From the NCBI GenBank assembly GCA_016223085.1, contig JACRPS010000003.1, forward strand, positions 1,174,274-1,238,273: a stretch of DNA of 64,000 nucleotides, given 5' to 3'. The position numbers were made by a program, and so were the translations under genes. Below, one piece after another: positions 7,929-15,739 of this stretch. Positions within the stretch are counted from its first letter, which is position 1. Every line of letters starts with the position of its first letter. The notes below the pieces were generated by a model. It did no database searches, was not told where the DNA came from, and was given only the letters and a program-made list of their open reading frames with translations. Origin of the DNA: Chloroflexota bacterium. Its GTDB lineage: Bacteria; Chloroflexota; Anaerolineae; Aggregatilineales; Phototrophicaceae.

Positions 7929-8810
7929 TTACGACCGCTCGCCCACCGCGACCTGCACGTCCTGCGTTTGCCCACCGCGAATAATGCGCACCGCGACCGT
8001 CTGGCCGATGCGCCCGCCGCCCAGTGACGATACCAGGTCTTCGCCGGTTTCCACGCGCTCGCCGTCTACCGCCACAATCGTATCGCCAAGGAACAGGCCG
8101 CCACGTTCAGCGGGGCTGTCCGGCTCGACCGACATCACCAGCACGCCGGTTTTCTGCCCAAGCTGCTCTGCCAGCGCGCCCGGCAGCTTGACCGGCTGCA
8201 CACCGACACCGAGATATCCCCGGCGCATCCGGCCATGCTGGAGCAGGCTGTCCGCCACGTAACGCAGCGTTGGCGTCTGCACCGCCAGACTGATGCCGCG
8301 CATCAGCCCGGACGTGTTCAGGCCGATGATTGCGCCGGTGACACTCACCAGCGGCCCGCCGGAAAAGCCGGGGTACATCACCACGTCGGTCTGGGCGAAA
8401 TACTGGTGGTCGTTCGGGCTGTGGCTGAGGGCACTGATAACCCCCAGCGTGGTCTGAAGCTGGTCGCCGGGACGCCCGACCGCCAGCGCCAGATGGCCGA
8501 CACGCACGGCGTCCGCGTCCGCCCAGGTGGGGACGGTCAGGCCGCCGGTTTCGGCGCGCAGCACCGCGACATCGCTGTTGGGGTCACGCCCGACGAGCGC
8601 GGCGCGGGCGCGGCTACCATCCGGCAGGCTGACACGGATGTTCTCATCATTTTCGACCACGTGGTGCGCGGTGATAATCAGGCCGTCCGCCGACCAGACG
8701 ATGCCGCTGGCGGGCATCCGGCGGCGCGCTTCCACCCGCACGATGCTGCTGCCGGCGGCCTGCACCGCCTCGGCCATCGCGTCCGATAGATTACGTAAAA
8801 TTTCGCTCAT
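7929..8810 (-). CDS. HtrA-like serine protease with one PDZ domain
   Basis: A 293-residue S1C protease. The triad is His50 (LIITAHHVV), Asp80 (NSDVAVL) and Ser150 (YPGFSGGPLV). A C-terminal PDZ domain spans about residues 195-290 (RRGYLGVGVQPVKLPGAL ... VLVMSVEPDSPAERGGLFLGD). As in the neighbour at 7265, no signal peptide or membrane anchor is seen, which suggests a cytosolic protein-quality role rather than a periplasmic one. The N-terminal region MSEILRNLSDAMAEAVQ matches the neighbour's MDNNLLQQLNDALANTI in character, supporting duplication. A palindromic repeat follows its stop. Confidence 0.88.
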   Translation of the reverse strand: MSEILRNLSDAMAEAVQAAGSSIVRVEARRRMPASGIVWSADGLIITAHHVVENDENIRVSLPDGSRARAALVGRDPNSDVAVLRAETGGLTVPTWADADAVRVGHLALAVGRPGDQLQTTLGVISALSHSPNDHQYFAQTDVVMYPGFSGGPLVSVTGAIIGLNTSGLMRGISLAVQTPTLRYVADSLLQHGRMRRGYLGVGVQPVKLPGALAEQLGQKTGVLVMSVEPDSPAERGGLFLGDTIVAVDGERVETGEDLVSSLGGGRIGQTVAVRIIRGGQTQDVQVAVGERS

Positions 8811-8841
8811 GCCGTTAGTTCCTCTCGCTTAAATGTGCGGT

Positions 8842-8869
8842 GTAGGGACACGATCTATCGTGTCCCTGC
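8842..8869. repeat. REP-like palindrome
   Basis: GTAGGGACACGATC / TATCGTGTCCCTGC, 32 bases upstream of the PDZ protease start. Confidence 0.85.
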
Positions 8870-8973
8870 CGAAGGTCATTCTCAGGTGCTTCAGGATGCG
8901 GTTATCTTCGCACACGGCGCGGGGGAATACATCACACGTTTGGTGAGGGGGAAACTAGCCGAAAGGATAGGGG

Positions 8974-10245
8974 CTACCGCCGCCGGTGATGCGCCAGCCA
9001 GTTGTGCATCACACGCTCAAACACACGCACCGCTGTGCTGAGACCGTCCTCGTCGCGGATTTTCTCGCCCAGCGCTGCCGCGCGCTGCCGCATGGCCGGG
9101 TCATCCAGCGCGGTGCGAAGGGCGCTTGCCAGACGCTCAGCAGTCAACCGGTGCTGCCAGATTGGTGCCGGCCCAACGCCCAATGCCTGCACCCGCCGCC
9201 CCCAGAATGGCTGGTCCGCTGTGAACGGCACGATCACATTCGGCATGCCAGCCCGCAGCGCCGCGCCGGTTGTCCCCGCCCCACCATGATGCACGACTGC
9301 CGCCAGGCGCGGGAACAACCAGTCATGCGGCGCTTCATCCAGCCGCAGCATCGTGCCGGGCAGTTCCTGCTGGCCCAGCCCGGCCCAGCCGCCGAGCAGA
9401 ATCCCGCGCTGTCCGGCTTGCGCCAGCGCGTCAACGACGGCGCGCGTCAGCCGTTCGATGTCTGTCGTGACGATGCTGCCAAAGCCGATGGATACCGGTG
9501 GTGGTCCGGCGGCCAGAAAGCGCGCCAGTTCCGGTGGCGGCTGCCAGTCCGCCGGCGTGTCAAGAAACCAGTAGCCGGTGACGTAAATGCTGTCCTGCCA
9601 GTCCGGCGGGGCAAGGACGTGGCGGCTGAAGCCGTACAGCGTCGGCGTGCGCGGCCTGTCCGATGGCCGAAACGGCCAGTGAATGTCCGGCAGGACATCG
9701 GGCGCGCGGCGTCTGATCCTGCGGAAGCCGTAGCGGTTAGCGAGCCAGAACGCCTGAATCAGCAGCGTGTGCGTCAGGCGGTTATACACGCCGCCGAGCC
9801 GCCACTGGGGCAGACCGGGATTGGGGACGTAGCGGGTGGGCGTGAACGTCGGGAAAATCTGCGCGGAAAAATCCGGCACGTTGCGCTCACGGGCGATTTC
9901 GTGGCCGAAGATCGTCGTAAAAAACGACGTAAAAATGGCGTCGGCGTCCTGGCACGCTTCGCGGGCGCAGCGCATCACGTCTACCGCAATCGGCAGCGCG
10001 TAATCCAGCATCACGCGCATGGTGCGGATCGGATCGTGCCCGGCTTTGTCCACCAGTCCGCCGATCAGCGCGACCGGGTCGCCCGGCAGCGCCGCGAACT
10101 CCAGACCGTTGTCCGTAACCAGCGATTCAAAGCGCTGCGGCGCGACCAGCCGCACGTCGTAGCCGGCCCGGCGGAAACCTTTGCCCAGCGCAACCGAGGG
10201 CTGCACGTCGCCGCGCGTGCCGATTACCAGGATGACGATTCTCAC
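8974..10245 (-). CDS. glycosyltransferase, MGT/UDP-glucuronosyltransferase type (GT1/GT28-like)
   Basis: A 423-residue GT-B fold enzyme. The N-terminus MRIVILVIGTRGDVQPSVAL is the classic acceptor-domain opening of sterol and macrolide glucosyltransferases. The C-terminal donor-binding domain has AAVVHHGGAGTTGAALRAGM and VPFTADQPFWGRRVQ, the nucleotide-sugar signature of the family. It likely glycosylates a lipid or hydrophobic secondary metabolite at the inner face of the membrane. The acceptor is unknown. The start ATG overlaps the upstream gene's stop by four bases, so it is co-translated with the small unknown protein at 10242. Confidence 0.88.
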   Translation of the reverse strand: MRIVILVIGTRGDVQPSVALGKGFRRAGYDVRLVAPQRFESLVTDNGLEFAALPGDPVALIGGLVDKAGHDPIRTMRVMLDYALPIAVDVMRCAREACQDADAIFTSFFTTIFGHEIARERNVPDFSAQIFPTFTPTRYVPNPGLPQWRLGGVYNRLTHTLLIQAFWLANRYGFRRIRRRAPDVLPDIHWPFRPSDRPRTPTLYGFSRHVLAPPDWQDSIYVTGYWFLDTPADWQPPPELARFLAAGPPPVSIGFGSIVTTDIERLTRAVVDALAQAGQRGILLGGWAGLGQQELPGTMLRLDEAPHDWLFPRLAAVVHHGGAGTTGAALRAGMPNVIVPFTADQPFWGRRVQALGVGPAPIWQHRLTAERLASALRTALDDPAMRQRAAALGEKIRDEDGLSTAVRVFERVMHNWLAHHRRR

Positions 10246-10661
10246 GCGACGACCTTATACGTCAGCAGATAATTCCCGCCCGCGCGCACAAACGAGATTG
10301 AAATGCTGCCGTGACCAGCATCGCGGATGGTGATGGGCGAGCGCCCCAAAAAATCGTCCCGCAAAAAATCCTCTTCCCATAATTCGAGGTAGGAACTGCC
10401 GTACAGGCCGGTGAACAGGAAGTCCCTGGGGTTATACGGCATCAGCATCTGCCAGCCGCGCGCGCCCAGCCGCCGTCCGTTGGCGAAGTCAAACTCGCTC
10501 ACCTGATGCTCGTGTATTGGGCGCGGGTGCATTTTGAGTTTGCCAGACTGCCAGATCATGCCGCCGTTCAGCTTAATCACCACGTCATCGCCGCCGTTTT
10601 CCTGCGCCTCGATACACTTGATGCCCAACAGTTGAACCGTGTACGTAGCCGATGCGACCAT
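10242..10661 (-). CDS. hypothetical protein, beta-rich, coupled to glycosyltransferase
   Basis: A 139-residue protein I do not recognise. Alternating hydrophobic strands (YTVQLLGIKCIEA, DDVVIKLNGGMIW, GSISISFVRAGGNYLLTYKV) suggest a small beta-sandwich, perhaps C2-like, but that is only a fold guess. No signal peptide or membrane segment. Its stop overlaps the glycosyltransferase start by four bases, so the two are probably translationally coupled and work on the same substrate or membrane. An AGAGGAAAAA stretch precedes the start. Confidence 0.7.
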   Translation of the reverse strand: MVASATYTVQLLGIKCIEAQENGGDDVVIKLNGGMIWQSGKLKMHPRPIHEHQVSEFDFANGRRLGARGWQMLMPYNPRDFLFTGLYGSSYLELWEEDFLRDDFLGRSPITIRDAGHGSISISFVRAGGNYLLTYKVVA

Positions 10662-10679
10662 AAATATTTTTCCTCTCTA

Positions 10680-10702
10680 CCGGCGCGGTCGGGCCGCGCC
10701 GG
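10680..10702 (-). other. GC-rich hairpin between genes
   Basis: Perfect 9-bp stem CCGGCGCGG / CCGCGCCGG with a 5-nt loop, between the transporter at 10724 and the gene at 10242. There is no T run on either side, so it is a weak terminator at best, or an mRNA-stability hairpin. Confidence 0.45.
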
Positions 10703-10723
10703 ATACAAGCCGTTTATCGTACA

Positions 10724-11191
10724 TCAGCGCGCCATCAGATAGCCGCCGGCCAGCAGCAGCAGCACCGCCACGACGCGGGCGGCGTCAACCGGACGGGTGG
10801 GCACACCCAACCAGCCAAAATGATCTACGACCAGACCAACCACGAGCTGACCGACAATAATCAGCGTGATGGAAACCGCAGCGCCCGCACGCGGCAGGGT
10901 GTGGTTGATGGTCAGGTACAGAATCAGGCCAAATGCGCCGGACGCCAGCATATACCAGGGCAAAACGCGCCACTCGCGGATGTTCTCGCCGCCGCGCGCG
11001 ACCAGCAGCAAAGCGGACAGCACCGCGCCGCTGACATGGACGATCAGGCTGCCGGCAGCGCCGCCGACGCGCTGCCCCATGGCACCGGCAATTGGCGATT
11101 GGATGCCAACAGCGATGCCGCCCATCACGCCGATGAGGATGGTGAACCACTGCTGCACGATAAACTCCCCCACGTTGGTTGAATCAATCAT
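10724..11191 (-). CDS. DMT family transporter, YdcZ/DUF606 type
   Basis: A 155-residue integral membrane protein with five predicted helices (WFTILIGVMGGIAVGIQSP, SLIVHVSGAVLSALLLVA, LASGAFGLILYLTINHTL, VSITLIIVGQLVVGLVVDHFG, VVAVLLLLAGGYLMAR). The GQLVVGLVVDHFGWLG segment and overall length are typical of the half-size YdcZ (DUF606) family, which works as a pair or homodimer to form a ten-helix carrier. Substrate unknown. It lies 28 bases from the aldolase-like gene upstream in the same direction, so the two may share a transcript. Confidence 0.85.
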   Translation of the reverse strand: MIDSTNVGEFIVQQWFTILIGVMGGIAVGIQSPIAGAMGQRVGGAAGSLIVHVSGAVLSALLLVARGGENIREWRVLPWYMLASGAFGLILYLTINHTLPRAGAAVSITLIIVGQLVVGLVVDHFGWLGVPTRPVDAARVVAVLLLLAGGYLMAR

Positions 11192-11219
11192 TGAGTCAGG
11201 CTGCCGGTATTGTCGCCGC

Positions 11220-12263
11220 TTACCACACCTTTCCGCGGGCGGCTACTGCCCACGACACTTCGATTTCACCGTTCCGCACGCCGTACAGCCGGTCGTGCAG
11301 ATTCGTCACCACACAGGTATGTACCGGGATGACATGCACCCGGTCGCCAATCACGGGACGATCGTCACACGCGCTCAAATCCACGTAGCCGTGTTCTTCA
11401 TTCAGCTTGTAAATACGCGCGTCAGGATATTCCAGGATAAAGCCGTACAGGCCGTCTACCGTTTCGCTTGCCAGCGTCTTGCTGCCGCTGTCGAGGATGG
11501 CGCGGTCGGTAGTCGGGCGGCTGACGACGGTTGCCATCACCGCCATCGCGCAGTCGTCCAGCGCCGTCCAGCCCTTGCACACCGTTGCCCAGTCGTTAAA
11601 CACATAGGTGCCGACGCGCAGTTCGGTCAGTTCCGGTAGCTCGTGCGCGTGGCGCGCCGCGCCCGTCCCGCCGCCGCTGACCACGTCCACGCCGATACCG
11701 GCGCGGCTGAGGCGCTCAATCGCTTCCTGCAAGACCGGGCGCATCACCGGATTGCTGGGGTACAGCAGCAGCCCGGCGAAATGCAGATTGGGGTCGGCGT
11801 CAATTTTTTTCGCCAGCGCCACCACGTCGTCCAGCGCCGCGCCGGCGCGCTGAATGTCGGTGGCCAGTTCGATCAGCACGCGAATACTAATGTCATTGGC
11901 GCGGGCGGCATCCGCCAGTCCGGCGACTACGGTGGGATGGTCGGCAGACACGGTGACGCGGTTGTACAGCGCCAGATCGGCCAGCCGGGCAGTCTTGCGC
12001 GCGCCGACAATGTTGTAGGGAATCTGGATGTCGTTGATGCCCGCGCTGCTGAACACCTCGGCTTCGCTCACCTTCTGGCAGGCGATACCAACCGCGCCCG
12101 CTTCAAGTTGCAGCCGGGCGATGGCCGGGATTTTGTGCGTTTTGATGTGGGGGCGGAAGGCGAGGCCGCGCTCGTTGCAAAAGACCTGCATCCGGGCGAT
12201 GTTGTGTTCCATCCGGTCGAGGTCAATCAGGACGCTGGGGGTTTCCAGTTCGTCAACGTGCAT
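11220..12263 (-). CDS. PLP-dependent D-threonine aldolase / D-serine dehydratase-like enzyme
   Basis: A 347-residue fold-III PLP enzyme (alanine-racemase-type barrel). N-terminal ETPSVLIDLDRMEHNI and RPHIKTHK (residues 37-44, containing the PLP-binding lysine) are the family hallmarks, as are VLIELATDIQRAG and VVSGGGTGAARHAHELPELTELRVGTYVF further on. The C-terminal HVIPVHTCVVTNLHD supplies the His-x-Cys pair expected for the metal site of D-threonine aldolase and D-serine dehydratase. It probably cleaves or dehydrates a D-beta-hydroxy amino acid in the cytosol. The start MHVDELETPS is preferred; the upstream extension is translated from a degenerate repeat at 12290. Confidence 0.85.
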   Translation of the reverse strand: MHVDELETPSVLIDLDRMEHNIARMQVFCNERGLAFRPHIKTHKIPAIARLQLEAGAVGIACQKVSEAEVFSSAGINDIQIPYNIVGARKTARLADLALYNRVTVSADHPTVVAGLADAARANDISIRVLIELATDIQRAGAALDDVVALAKKIDADPNLHFAGLLLYPSNPVMRPVLQEAIERLSRAGIGVDVVSGGGTGAARHAHELPELTELRVGTYVFNDWATVCKGWTALDDCAMAVMATVVSRPTTDRAILDSGSKTLASETVDGLYGFILEYPDARIYKLNEEHGYVDLSACDDRPVIGDRVHVIPVHTCVVTNLHDRLYGVRNGEIEVSWAVAARGKVW

Positions 12264-12289
12264 CGGGGGCGCTCCAGAATCAAAACACC

Positions 12290-12313
12290 GTACGAACACG
12301 ATTTTTCGTGTCC
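12290..12313. repeat. REP-like palindrome, degenerate
   Basis: GTACGAACACGA / TTCGTGTCCGT; outer arms mutated. It creates a spurious N-terminal extension of the aldolase-like frame. Confidence 0.5.
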
Positions 12314-12361
12314 GTTCCATGTCCGTACAAAGTATGACCTGAAACGATTAAAGCCGCAACG

Positions 12362-13049
12362 TCAGGCGTTGACCTCGACGCGGAAGACACGCGGGCCGGT
12401 CGGACGGTCGGCATAGGGGCTGCCGCCCGCCGGTTCCAGCGACACGCCGAAGGCCCGGTATTCCGAGACCGGCTTGTCCAGCGGCACGACGATGTAATTT
12501 TCCCCCTGTGTATTGGCGAAACGGAACAGACCGCCGCTGCGCGCGCCGGCTTCATCCACCAGCCACAACTGGAAGGTCTGGTCACTGCCAATGGCAGGCA
12601 GATTTTCGACGCGGATCACTGCCTCGCGCCCGTCAGGACCCGCCACCAGTTCGCCGGTGGTGTCCGGCTGCCGCCAGCAGCAGCGCCGCGAACAGTACCA
12701 CCAGCGCCGCCGCCATACCCAGCATCAACGGAATCCAGTCCCGGCGCAGCATGGGCCGGGGCAGCGTCGGCGGGATTAAAGCCGGACGTGGTTCATCTGC
12801 TGCTGACGTTTTTGCCGTTTCACCGCGCTGCTCGTTCAGGCGGCGGCGCAAATCTGCCTGGAGATGGGACGGCGCGGGCTGTGCCGGCGCGGCCAACGGT
12901 AGCCACTCCACCAACTCCCGGTACTCCTTCAGCAGCCGCTGGGCTTCGGGGTCGGTTGGCAGCCAGGCTTCGACCGCCGCGCGCTCATCCTCGTCCAATG
13001 CCCCCAGCGCGTAGGCGGGTATCCGTTCCAGCAGTTCCTCACGATTCAT
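12362..13049 (-). pseudogene. anti-sigma factor (RskA type), frameshifted
   Basis: Two overlapping frames together make one anti-sigma factor. The first (13049-12633) has the N-terminal cytosolic sigma-binding part (MNREELLERIPAYALGALDE, typical of RskA-like proteins, no zinc ligands) and one membrane helix (LMLGMAAALVVLFAALLLAAA), then runs into an artificial tail GHHRRTGGGS. The second frame (12646-12362) has the RskA extracytoplasmic domain (IRVENLPAIGSDQTFQLWLVDEAG). The switch is one base, just after the membrane helix. The linker normally found between helix and domain also appears short, so a deletion is possible. Located directly downstream of the ECF sigma gene, its expected partner. 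If the break is real, the sigma factor would be partly or fully released. Confidence 0.75.
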
Positions 13050-13136
13050 GATCGGACTGGACAGTCACTTTCTTGTGTCTTGGGGATGAGCCAGCAACGC
13101 CACTCATCCCTTATCCCTCGTTACTGAGTATTACGT

Positions 13137-13742
13137 CTAATCGTCGGCACTCGGTTTTACGGGCGCGTCCGCCAGCCAAATCTGGCGCAGCTTCTGCATC
13201 CCCAGCCGGATGCGGGTTTTGACCGTCCCCAGCGGCAAATCAAGCTGCTCCGCGATGTCGGAGTGCGTCATGCCGTAAAAATAGGCCAGCTCGATCAGGT
13301 CGCGCTGCTCCGGCTGAAGCTGGCCGAGTGCCGATTTTAAGGTGCGGCGCAGGTCGGCGCTACCATCCGTCGCCAGGGTATTTTCCCACAAAACCGGGTC
13401 TTCATCCATGAACAACAGCCCGGTTCGGGGTTCACGCCGCTGCTGGTGGCGAAAGTGGTCAATCGCCAGCCGCCGGGCAACAGTCAGCAGCCAGGTGACA
13501 AAGCGCCCTTTGTCGGGGTCAAAGGTGAAGGCTTTGTTCCAGATGCGTAAAAAGGTATCCTGGGTGACTTCTTCGGCGGCCATGCGGTCGTTCAGAATCC
13601 GGTACGCCACCGAATAGACCAGCGACGCATAACGGGTATGCAGCGTCAGCAACGCTTCTTCATCCCCGGTCTGGATTTGCTGCAGCAGCTTCAATTCCGG
13701 TACTGGATTCATAATATCCGGTGGGAGCAACTGATCAGTCAT
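13137..13742 (-). CDS. ECF-family RNA polymerase sigma factor
   Basis: About 201 residues with region 2 (TLHTRYASLVYSVAYRILND ... EEVTQDTFLRIWNKA, and TWLLTVARRLAIDHFR) and region 4 (QPEQRDLIELAYFYGMTHSD ... LPLGTVKTRIRLGMQKLR). The SigK-like character matches the RskA-type anti-sigma gene 87 bases downstream. It directs transcription of a stress or envelope regulon; targets are not in evidence here. Start uncertain: MTDQLLPPDI is used, but two further in-frame starts lie up to 25 codons upstream, and none has a clear ribosome site. Confidence 0.9.
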   Translation of the reverse strand: MTDQLLPPDIMNPVPELKLLQQIQTGDEEALLTLHTRYASLVYSVAYRILNDRMAAEEVTQDTFLRIWNKAFTFDPDKGRFVTWLLTVARRLAIDHFRHQQRREPRTGLLFMDEDPVLWENTLATDGSADLRRTLKSALGQLQPEQRDLIELAYFYGMTHSDIAEQLDLPLGTVKTRIRLGMQKLRQIWLADAPVKPSADD

Positions 13743-13922
13743 CACTATAACATATCGCTGGCTCATCGTCGTCTGACAGTCAGTATGGCCGCAGACGATG
13801 GGCGGAGTCCAGTTCAAAACCTGCTCATTTGGTAGCCACTTCGCGGCAAATCGGGCCGGTTTGCCCGGCAGCGCCCGTGCGGGTAAAACTGCGGCTGCGC
13901 AGTGTCCTTGATATACATATCG

Positions 13923-14003
13923 TTCCAGGTTACGACATTGGTTTTAGCCAAGACTTGAGGACGGCTTAAGAAGGTGAAGTTGCCCCAATCTTTGGGGCTT
14001 TTT
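13923..14003 (+). ncRNA. candidate small RNA or leader with its own terminator
   Basis: A plus-strand terminator at 13982 has no plus-strand gene before it; the neighbour on the left is transcribed the other way. The roughly 80 bases before it contain a small hairpin (TTGG TTTTAG CCAA near 13952) and no ORF with a ribosome site. A TATACA element at 13912 could be a -10, but I see no good -35. It is either a short RNA or an attenuated leader for the gene starting at 14081. The rest of the 13743-14080 gap shows nothing clear. Confidence 0.35.
13982..14003 (+). terminator. orphan Rho-independent terminator
   Basis: Seven-bp stem GCCCCAA / TTGGGGC with a 3-nt loop, followed by five T on the plus strand. 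Confidence 0.75.
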
Positions 14004-14080
14004 CGACCCGTTTTACAGCCCGATTTTCACGCCCCCCTCATCTTTTACGATTATAGTTGCTGCAATCACTGAAAGGAAAA

Positions 14081-14665
14081 ATGATGATGGCGTTACTCCT
14101 GTTTGTCATTGGCGCTGTTTTGTACTATACGATGCGCTTTAATCTTGGCGGTGTGCAAACCCAGGGGCGGCACGTGCGCGCCGCCGGTATGATGCTGATG
14201 TTCCCGGCGATCTTCACCTTCCTGCTCAGTTTTATCGCCGGTCTGCTGTTTGCGTCCAGCGAGAGCGCGATTGTATCCGTCTTCCGCGTGATGGCAGCTT
14301 TTGAACTGGTGGCGATGGTCGCAGGGGTTGCAGTGGCCTACATCCTGATCGCCAACCCTCGGAACGCGCCGCGCCTGCCCGGCATCCTCGGCGACATCCA
14401 GCGCGACCGGCAGAGCAGCGCGCCACAGCCGCCGGTCCCTTACATCCGCAGCCAACCGGAGCGCGCCGCGCCACCGCGTGAACAGTTCCCGGCGATTTTG
14501 ACGGTGCAGCAGGCGGCGCAGTACATGCAGGTCAGCGAAGCGGAGATTGTGGGCCTGATCGAAGCCAGCAAGCTGGCGGCGGCGCGCATCAACTACAATT
14601 ACCGCATTGCGCGGTCGAACCTCGATGATCTGCTGGCGGAGCGTGAAACAGCACAAAATCCGTAG
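14081..14665 (+). CDS. membrane protein with C-terminal excisionase-type HTH domain
   Basis: A 194-residue protein with three hydrophobic helices in residues 1-90 (MMMALLLFVIGAVLYYTM, MMLMFPAIFTFLLSFIAGLL, MAAFELVAMVAGVAVAYILI) and a Pro-rich linker. The C-terminal domain is of the MerR/excisionase type (ILTVQQAAQYMQVSEAEIVG ... NYRIARSNLDDLLAERE). A membrane-anchored helix-turn-helix could be a one-component sensor, but such domains also bind proteins. The ATG at 14081 is preferred because GAAAGGA lies just upstream. The stop TAG falls in a partial palindromic repeat. Confidence 0.75.
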   Translation: MMMALLLFVIGAVLYYTMRFNLGGVQTQGRHVRAAGMMLMFPAIFTFLLSFIAGLLFASSESAIVSVFRVMAAFELVAMVAGVAVAYILIANPRNAPRLPGILGDIQRDRQSSAPQPPVPYIRSQPERAAPPREQFPAILTVQQAAQYMQVSEAEIVGLIEASKLAAARINYNYRIARSNLDDLLAERETAQNP

Positions 14666-14676
14666 GGACACGTGAC
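14662..14676. repeat. REP half-element
   Basis: Left arm only (GTAGGGACACGTG). Its TAG is the stop codon of the membrane HTH gene, the same arrangement as at 1359. Confidence 0.55.
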
Positions 14677-14680
14677 CGGT

Positions 14681-14710
14681 TAGACCAAAGCCAGCGGCGG
14701 GGCGTATAAT
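14681..14710 (+). promoter_or_regulatory. promoter of the DUF983 gene
   Basis: TAGACC (4/6 of a -35), an 18-base spacer ending GCGGGGCG, and a perfect TATAAT at 14705-14710. The TATAAT overlaps an apparent upstream ATG (14709), which argues that the real start is the GTG at 14751. Confidence 0.65.
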
Positions 14711-14750
14711 GGGATACGTCCCGCTTTTGATTCGGGGAAGCGAGTTTAAC

Positions 14751-15155
14751 GTGAGTCAACTGTTCCGTACCCTCCACAAGCTGCTGCTTGGCCTGTTCCT
14801 GCGCTGCCCCAACTGCGGGCGCGGGCGCATGTTTCGCGGCCTGTTTCACATGGAGCCAACCTGCCCCTACTGCGGCGTACGCTACGAACGCCAGTCCGGC
14901 GAGTCCATCGGCGGCACGCTGATTAACCTGTGCGTGGCGGAGGTGCTGTCGGTCGGCGGTTACTTCATCTCGCAGGCGATCTGGAATCCGCCGCTGGAAT
15001 TCCAGTTGATCTTCTGGGTCACGTTTAATATCGTGTTTATCGTGCTGTTTTACCGCCACGCGCGTGGCCTGTGGGTCAGCATCGCCTATCTGACCGGCGG
15101 CGTTTACCCCGACCCCGATTACGAACAGCAGTACGCGCGGCGAGAGGGAAAATAA
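14751..15155 (+). CDS. DUF983 family membrane protein
   Basis: A 134-residue protein. Two CxxC pairs, CPNCGRGRMF and CPYCGVRYERQSGES, form a small zinc-ribbon-like head and are followed by two or three membrane helices (GGTLINLCVAEVLSVGGYFI, FQLIFWVTFNIVFIVLFY). This is the DUF983 layout; the family often sits with respiratory or cytochrome oxidase genes but has no firm role. GTG at 14751 (VSQLFRTLHKLLLGL) is taken as the start because an upstream ATG is inside the promoter's TATAAT. Confidence 0.85.
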   Translation: MSQLFRTLHKLLLGLFLRCPNCGRGRMFRGLFHMEPTCPYCGVRYERQSGESIGGTLINLCVAEVLSVGGYFISQAIWNPPLEFQLIFWVTFNIVFIVLFYRHARGLWVSIAYLTGGVYPDPDYEQQYARREGK

Positions 15156-15164
15156 GCGGTTATT

Positions 15165-15480
15165 ATGGCAGACCTAGTAGCGATACAAGCAGCAGTAGCG
15201 CGAGGGGATTATCAGTATTCTATCCATGCGGTGAAGCGAACCATCGAACGGCATATCAGCCGGACAGAGATTGAGCAGGCAATTGCCAGAGCCGAGATTA
15301 TCGAAGATTATCCAGAAGACAAGTACGGGCCGAGTTGTCTGTTATATGGAGATACCGACGAAGGCCACGCGCTCCCATATTCAGGCTAGCCTTCCGCCAA
15401 ATGTCAAAATCATTACTTTGTACGAACCTGACTCAGTAGAATGGGAAAATAATCGAGTGAGGAAACAGCGAAATGAATAA
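15165..15480 (+). pseudogene. DUF4258 toxin-like gene, frameshifted
   Basis: The first frame reads MADLVAIQAAVARGDYQYSI ... YPEDKYGPSCLLYGD and breaks after EGHAL. One base later the frame continues HIQASLPPNVKIITLYEPD to NNRVRKQRNE. Joined, this is a complete DUF4258 protein of about 104 residues, a RelE/BrnT-like fold found in toxin-antitoxin loci. A single extra C in a CCC run near 15375 explains the break. It overlaps the YgiT gene by eight bases, so the pair was an operon. If the slip is a sequencing error the toxin is intact. Confidence 0.75.
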
Positions 15481-15709
15481 AGCATGTATTCTATGTCATG
15501 GGCAGTTAAAACCAACCGTTACCACTTATACCCAGGAGTATGAGGGAGGTTTTATTTTGATTGAAAACGTACCTGCCTGGGAATGTGAACAGTGCGGAGA
15601 AACCTATTTCGACCCCGATGTGGTCGAACGGCTGCAAAATCTGATTTGGTCTGGAGCAGAGCCGGTTCGCATGATTCAAACGCCAGTTTATGATTTGAAC
15701 AGGACTTGA
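15473..15709 (+). CDS. YgiT-type zinc-finger antitoxin-like protein
   Basis: A 78-residue protein with two CxxC motifs (CILCHGQL and CEQCGETYFD), spaced as in the MqsA/YgiT N-terminal zinc domain, followed by VVERLQNLIWSG. There is no C-terminal DNA-binding domain as in full MqsA. Such proteins accompany DUF4258 toxins and probably neutralise them in the cytosol. Start ATG lies inside the end of the toxin frame, giving translational coupling. Confidence 0.82.
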   Translation: MNKACILCHGQLKPTVTTYTQEYEGGFILIENVPAWECEQCGETYFDPDVVERLQNLIWSGAEPVRMIQTPVYDLNRT

Positions 15710-15739
15710 CGGATTGCGCTTCTGGAGAATGTAAGCATT

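Noticed and set aside
13889-13917. Firm promoter for the orphan small RNA
   Set aside because: A TATACA is present but the expected -35 region (CTGCGG) does not match; left as a candidate transcript only.
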